DNA of 64,000 nucleotides, from contig JBANDB010000002.1 in assembly GCA_037576215.1 (NCBI GenBank), forward strand, positions 3,844,001-3,908,000, in the 5' to 3' direction. Of the stretch, positions 57,399-64,000 are shown one piece after another. Both the position numbers and the translations under genes were made by a program. How positions within the stretch are numbered: the stretch's first letter is position 1; each line of letters begins with the position of its first letter. The notes beneath the pieces are model-generated. The model saw only the letters and a list, made by a program, of their open reading frames with translations. It ran no database searches and was not told the origin of the DNA. This stretch comes from Armillaria gallica. Its lineage: Eukaryota > Basidiomycota > Agaricomycetes > Agaricales > Physalacriaceae.

Positions 57399-59165
57399 AT
57401 GAGGCTCCCTGTCAGAAACCGGCTCGCGGTCAGTGCTCTACGAACGCTCTGGATAATAATCATCCTATGGTTTGAGCTCGGTACTTTTTACTACGCTGTT
57501 GCTCGATGTTCATGGCCTGATGTTGATGTCGCCGTCCGTCCACTCTTTCATTCATCGTTTCGTCAACTGAATTTAGCGCAGGCTCCGAAGGATTCTACCA
57601 AACATGTTCTAATTGTCGCTGACCCACAAATTCTGGACCTCCGTTCTTACCCCGGTCGTTCTACGCTCTTGACGTTTCTCTCAAGACTATTCACCGATCT
57701 GAATCTGCGAAAAAGCTGGAAAGCGGCTACCAAAAAAAACCCTGATGCCGTGGTGTTTCTAGGTGATATGATGGACGGAGGGCGGACTGAGATGACGGAT
57801 TCCGAGTAAGCGTTTCCCGTTCACTACACCGCGAGGAGTATTTATCACTGGTATTCCTTAGATATGAAGACTATTTTCACAGATTTATGCATATTTTTGA
57901 CATGAAGGCCAACACGCCAGCTTATTTCATTCCGGGAAACCACGACACAGGGTAGGCTAAGGAACGTCGCATACAATATCGTCCATTCTCATGCTGCGTT
58001 TCAGATTGGGCAGTTCAGCGACCTTTTCCCATGATGCTCGTGCTCGATACATCTCCCACTTTGGCCCGCTGAATAGCCAATTCTCCATCGCCAATCATAC
58101 CCTCGTGCTGCTGGATGCCCCAACCCTCGTGGAAGAAGATTACCGGAGGAATGGGCGCGGCCAGTCTTTTGACGATTGGAAAGCCGCCCCCGATGGTCCT
58201 ATTCAATTCGCTAAGTCCTTTGCTGCTGGTACGTTGTCCGCCTACCCTGATAGACCTAAGTAGTCTTATGGTGCTACAGGCCAGCACATGCAACCTGTCA
58301 TTCTCTTTAGTCACATTCCTATGTCGAGACCCGATGGCTCTAGCTGTGGTCCCCTTCGAGAAAGGGGTACTATTCGCCGTGGAGTTGGAATTGGATATCA
58401 GAATACACTTGGAAAACAGACGAGTACCTTTCTCTTGGACAGCTTTCGCCCGACGCTGATCTTCAGGTTAGAAATTTTACACTCGATAAACTTGAAATTT
58501 TCCATTGACAAATCTTCTGTAGCGGTGACGATCACGACTATTGCGATTACCGTCACGAGTTTCGATTAGATGGCCAGTTGCGGCATGCAAGAGAAATCAC
58601 TGTAAAGTCTTTTTCTATGGCGATGGGTGTACGAAGACCTGGTCTCCAGCTACTATCCCTTGTGCCTCCTAACGAGGTTTCGGGATCAAGCCACGCCGAC
58701 AAGCCCTGCTTGTTGCCTAACCAGTTAGGCATTTATCTTAACATCTACGTTCCTTTGATCGTACTCTCTCTTCTTTCGCTACTTTTGGTGAACCTTTCCC
58801 GCACACGACGCCTACCGCCATGGATGGCACCGAAGCCTTCCATGACGACTAGTCAAAATTTCCATGTCGGCAGGGCGTCGTCGCCGTTCTTCAAAACACT
58901 TCGGTTGAGATTTGACGGTGACAAGGACAAAGTCTTTGCATACCCAAGCGACCGGAACGAGTTGTCCTTACCGTTACCAGGTTCGTCCAATCCTGGACGG
59001 CGACGTCACATAAAATGGAAATACGCATGCTGCTCGCTTGCGGCACCTCTACGTGTCGGAGCTAGTAAACAAAGAGGTTTCATCGGCGGCTTCTTACGAG
59101 ACATCAGGGATGTGGCTATTCCTCCGCTGTCCATATTCATGATCATCGCTTGGATATTCTCTTAG
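57399..59165 (+). CDS. Cdc1/Ted1-type metallophosphoesterase, canonical copy
   Basis: Starts MRLPVRNRLAVSALRTLWII, with a first membrane span IIILWFELGTFYYAVARC. The domain carries all the motifs of the Cdc1/Ted1/PGAP5 family: HVLIVADPQILDL, AVVFLGDMMDGGR, YFIPGNHDTGLG, LFSHIPMSRPDGSSCGPLRE, and IFSGDDHDYCDYRHEF, followed by ITVKSFSMAMGVRRPGLQLL. A C-terminal span (IVLSLLSLLLVNLS) and a hydrophobic end (PPLSIFMIIAWIFS) complete it. These enzymes remove or remodel ethanolamine-phosphate side groups of GPI anchors for ER export. The start and the order of spans match the paralogue at 45466-47557, with shared stretches such as SCGPLRE.G.IRRG and GYQNT.GKQT, so they are duplicates. Introns lie near 57808-57861, 57951-58005, 58228-58278 and 58466-58521. 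It is the more likely active member. Confidence 0.88.
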
Positions 59166-59463
59166 GCGATGAGTGCCAAGCCTTGAGTTTTCAGATGAAT
59201 GTAACGGACCATTGCATGTATATACGCTCTTTCCAATCTTACGCATACATGTTTGCTGACACTCAGACTTACAGTATCGCCGCTCTCGACTAAACTTGGC
59301 GCTGATGCGTTCAAAAATACATGTGGCACGTGAATGCGACGTTCGCTGCGAGTTAAGTCTCAAGATCATGATGTTACCATATGCCCCCACGCCATTCCGA
59401 GATTAAACGTGGTCGTTGATAAAAGGGCCTCTCCATGCTGAACTTCGCACGCTACGACTGACT

Positions 59464-60960
59464 ATGAGCCAAAATTTGCCCACTTATACGCCTTCACGAC
59501 CAGCTCCGTCATACTCTGCTTCACCATTGCCTAACGAAGAGACCCTTGAATCCGCACCACGTACGCCGGGCCAGTCGCCTGAACTTGGAAGCATTGTAAG
59601 AAGATGGAAATCAGTTACGCTCATCTTGAAGGATCAAGACCTATCAGAGCGACAACCTTCATACGGGAAGAATTCAATAATCAACGGAGAGCTTGGTGTT
59701 TCAGGGGAAAAGATGTTCAGTGTCTCGGTCAAGGTATAGATGTCAATTGTGTATTCCAATGTTTTTATTGACATGTCGATCCAGTTGGAGGGTCGTTTAA
59801 CGCTCTCTATCGCAGACGCAGGATCCAGTATCATCACGCTCATCTCCGAGAAGTATATCCTGTGGAAACGAAGCGAAAGCTCCGCTCCTCGTTGCCCCAA
59901 TGTAATACCTTTTTCAATAATTTTCCCCGCGACGTTTGAAGACGGCAATCGGACGCGCAAATTACCCCCGTCCTACGAGGCACTTTTCTATGGCAGTTCC
60001 GCGCTATGTGTCAGATGCGTGTACACGTTGAACGTTACTATCATCAAGAGACGTCCGCGATTCTCGCTTTGGAAACCAACGAAGACGTGCGTAGTTTTTA
60101 CTACCTGTCATAAACTCTGTACCAACATCAGAACTGGTTAAGATATCGGGTCCAGGTCAACTATCGGCCACGTGCACGTCCCAATCGACCAGTTGTCCGG
60201 TCTCCGTCAATCTTTTCCGTGCTCAAAAATGTTCCTGAAGAATGGTATCAAATCATAACGGCGATGCGATTCCGACCATCGTCTGGCCTGGACCCGATAC
60301 AATGCCACGTAAGCTACCGAAATTTCTGTCGGGATACTGTCTATTAATGTACACTTCTAGTTTTTGATACCTTCTGTGCAAACATTCGGTCTCACAGACA
60401 CCATTCCCATCCACATACAGCTTATCGGGACATTGAAATCTCTTCGCCATTTTTTACCCCCTAGTTTCGGCTACACGCCCTCAGAAAATAATAGAAGGTG
60501 GAGTAGATCAAGGAATGCGCGGGGGGTACCAACAGTCCGTGTGTCGTTAATTCGGCAAACATCGGTCACCATTTGTGGAAAAACGTCGTGGCGGAATTTC
60601 AATCTGGGAGACGGGAAAGTGTGGGCGAAGCCGCCAATAGCGTCACCAACTGGATATGTTCTGGACGGTGACCCCGATAGAGAAGTAGCTGCAGACTGGG
60701 AAGGGGAAGTACAATGCCGATCAGATGTTAAAACATCGGGTTTTAACATCGGAAGTGTAACTGTACAGGTTCGTATGCTTTCCCCCCTTGCTCCCCTTGG
60801 CCTAGAAATTTTACTAGCGTACCTTTAGGATTTTATTCTCTTCATCCTAACCCCGCCAGATGAGCGCGGATGCCCCCTGCAACAGCTTCAATATACCCAC
60901 CCTATCAAGCTGGTGACAGACACCTGGATGGAAGAAGGTACCCATCCGCAGGACATTTGA
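59464..60960 (+). CDS. Arrestin-like fold protein of a mushroom-expanded family
   Basis: Starts MSQNLPTYTPSRPAPSYSAS. The first blocks are TPGQSPELGSIVRRWKSVTL, NSIINGELGVSGEKMFSVSV, LEGRLTLSIADAGSSIITLI, CPNVIPFSIIFPATFEDGNR and the family-typical RKLPPSYEALFYGSSALCVR, CVYTLNVTIIKRRPRFSLWK. The second half carries SVQTFGLTDTIPIHIQLIGT, GVPTVRVSLIRQTSVTICGK and VWAKPPIASPTGYVLDG. After a 61-nt intron with acceptor CCTTTAG come FILFILTPPDERGCPLQQLQ and THPIKLVTDTW, then the stop at 60958-60960. The N- and C-terminal lobes follow the arrestin layout, including the Pro-Pro-Ser-Tyr-Glu motif. Fungal arrestins adapt ubiquitin ligases to membrane transporters, but this branch is uncharacterised. 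No PPxY motif suitable for Rsp5 binding was noticed. Introns were placed near 59735, 60089, 60310 and 60769. Confidence 0.75.
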
Positions 60961-61506
60961 ACTAGGGGATTCGGGGTCAAAGGGGAGTACGTATGCTGTA
61001 CATACAAACGCAGGAATGTTTGTTCCGACAGAAGGCCGTTATCAGATGCCCCTCTGTATACAAGCTGTGTAGCACACATGTCAAGGAGAACAGGGATACG
61101 ATTCAGGCAATAGGCCCGATAGGAAATAGGGAACAGGAGGATATATAGTAGTGATTGTAGATCGAGCACGTTTGCGTGCAGGACGAATCAGTTTCCACGT
61201 CGACGAGAAACGTTGCGCTTTTAAGCGACGATCATCCACCACGCCCTCACTCTTAACTGCACTTGCATCTACTGGCCACCCGCGGTCCTGGTGTGAGCCC
61301 ATAGAAGAAGATCTAGTACCAGAGCGGGAATACGACCTCGATCTACATAAGCGTCATCACAGGCCTCGTGCTCCGCTGACAAGGACCACTTCTGCTCCTC
61401 AACTTATATCCACCACCACCACTGTTCCCATACAAATAAACAGCCTCAGGTCTGCCTTTTCTTCCCCACCTTTTCCCTTCTTCTTCCTCATTCCTGCTCT
61501 AGTAAA
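60961..61506. promoter_or_regulatory. UGP1 promoter region
   Basis: About 550 bp upstream of UGP1. A TATATA-type stretch at about 61141-61147 and a long CT-rich leader (61457-61503, just before the ATG) fit a strongly expressed housekeeping gene. Open frames here show no homology. Confidence 0.5.
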
Positions 61507-63654
<2,148 letters not shown>

Positions 63655-64000
63655 TTTATTGCGATAGTTTGCGTATACCCCAGACGGAAGATTAAAAGGT
63701 TACTACTTTAATGGACTATAGATTCAACGAGAAGAAAGCGGACACTTTAGATACCACGGCTTCTAGCCTCAGTTTTACATTCCTTACTTTTCGTCCTTTT
63801 TCTGGGGTTTATCGCCACCGCTGTCATTCATTGGTCAGGCCGAGAGGAAGCTAGATTCACTCATTAGTATATGCGACAGAATTAACGACCTTTTCCCTTT
63901 TAATTTGTTGGGGTCCTTTCAGCCGCCCTTATTACAGGCTTGTGAACCTTATATTCCAACTTCAGAGACTCAGTCCTTCAGCAAAGCCTCAGCCAAGCCT
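63655..64000. other. UGP1 3' flank to window end
   Basis: About 350 bp after the UGP1 stop. It should contain the 3' UTR and polyadenylation region. No other gene was recognised before the window ends. Confidence 0.5.

Overview
This is eukaryotic nuclear DNA from a filamentous fungus, most likely an agaricomycete basidiomycete. Almost every gene is split by short GT..AG introns of about 45-60 nt. Genes lie densely on both strands with independent promoters. Several families are typical of mushroom-forming fungi: an arrestin-like family, a 7-TM-like membrane family, Zn2Cys6 regulators, F-box proteins and a DUF4045/gelsolin-type protein. I cannot name a genus. I see no transposon, tRNA, rRNA or secondary-metabolite cluster; the content is mainly housekeeping.

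Layout. 1-433: decayed 3' end of a class 3 lipase gene. 2.3-14 kb: nucleolar FKBP, ARPC4, a GNAT acetyltransferase, a Rad5/HLTF helicase diverging from the SMC5/6 kleisin NSE4, and an F-box protein. 14-23 kb: a large gelsolin-repeat protein, two tandem secreted GPI-anchor-type proteins and a coiled-coil protein. 23-31 kb: RPS5, two conserved hypotheticals and sparse intergenic DNA. 31-39 kb: a small TEN1-like OB-fold gene, an F-box/WD protein diverging from WDR83, LSM2 and a Zn2Cys6 factor. 39-45.4 kb: HEM2, a relic of the FIT gene, a 7-TM-like protein and the intact FIT (lipid droplet) gene. 45.4-53 kb: a Cdc1/Ted1-like phosphoesterase paralogue with altered active-site residues, an atypical protein kinase, a BSD-domain protein, and CPA1 with an upstream attenuator-peptide ORF. 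53-64 kb: an acidic PB1/UBL-like protein, complex I NDUFB2, a second phosphoesterase paralogue with canonical motifs, an arrestin-like protein and UGP1.

There is no operon-like pathway here. The relationships I can support are tight divergent pairs (F-box/WD with WDR83, FKBP with ARPC4, PB1-like with NDUFB2, LSM2 with the Zn2Cys6 gene), two dispersed phosphoesterase paralogues, one tandem duplication and one decayed proximal duplication. The most notable sequence-level observations are a spliced arginine-attenuator-type uORF on CPA1, a 6-nt microexon inside the helicase Walker A motif, the three-exon TEN1-like gene, an ATG-only first exon with a GC-AG intron in LSM2, and loss of two metal-site histidines in one of the two phosphoesterases. 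All gene models were spliced by eye; exon edges were checked for reading frame and protein-family fit, not against transcripts.
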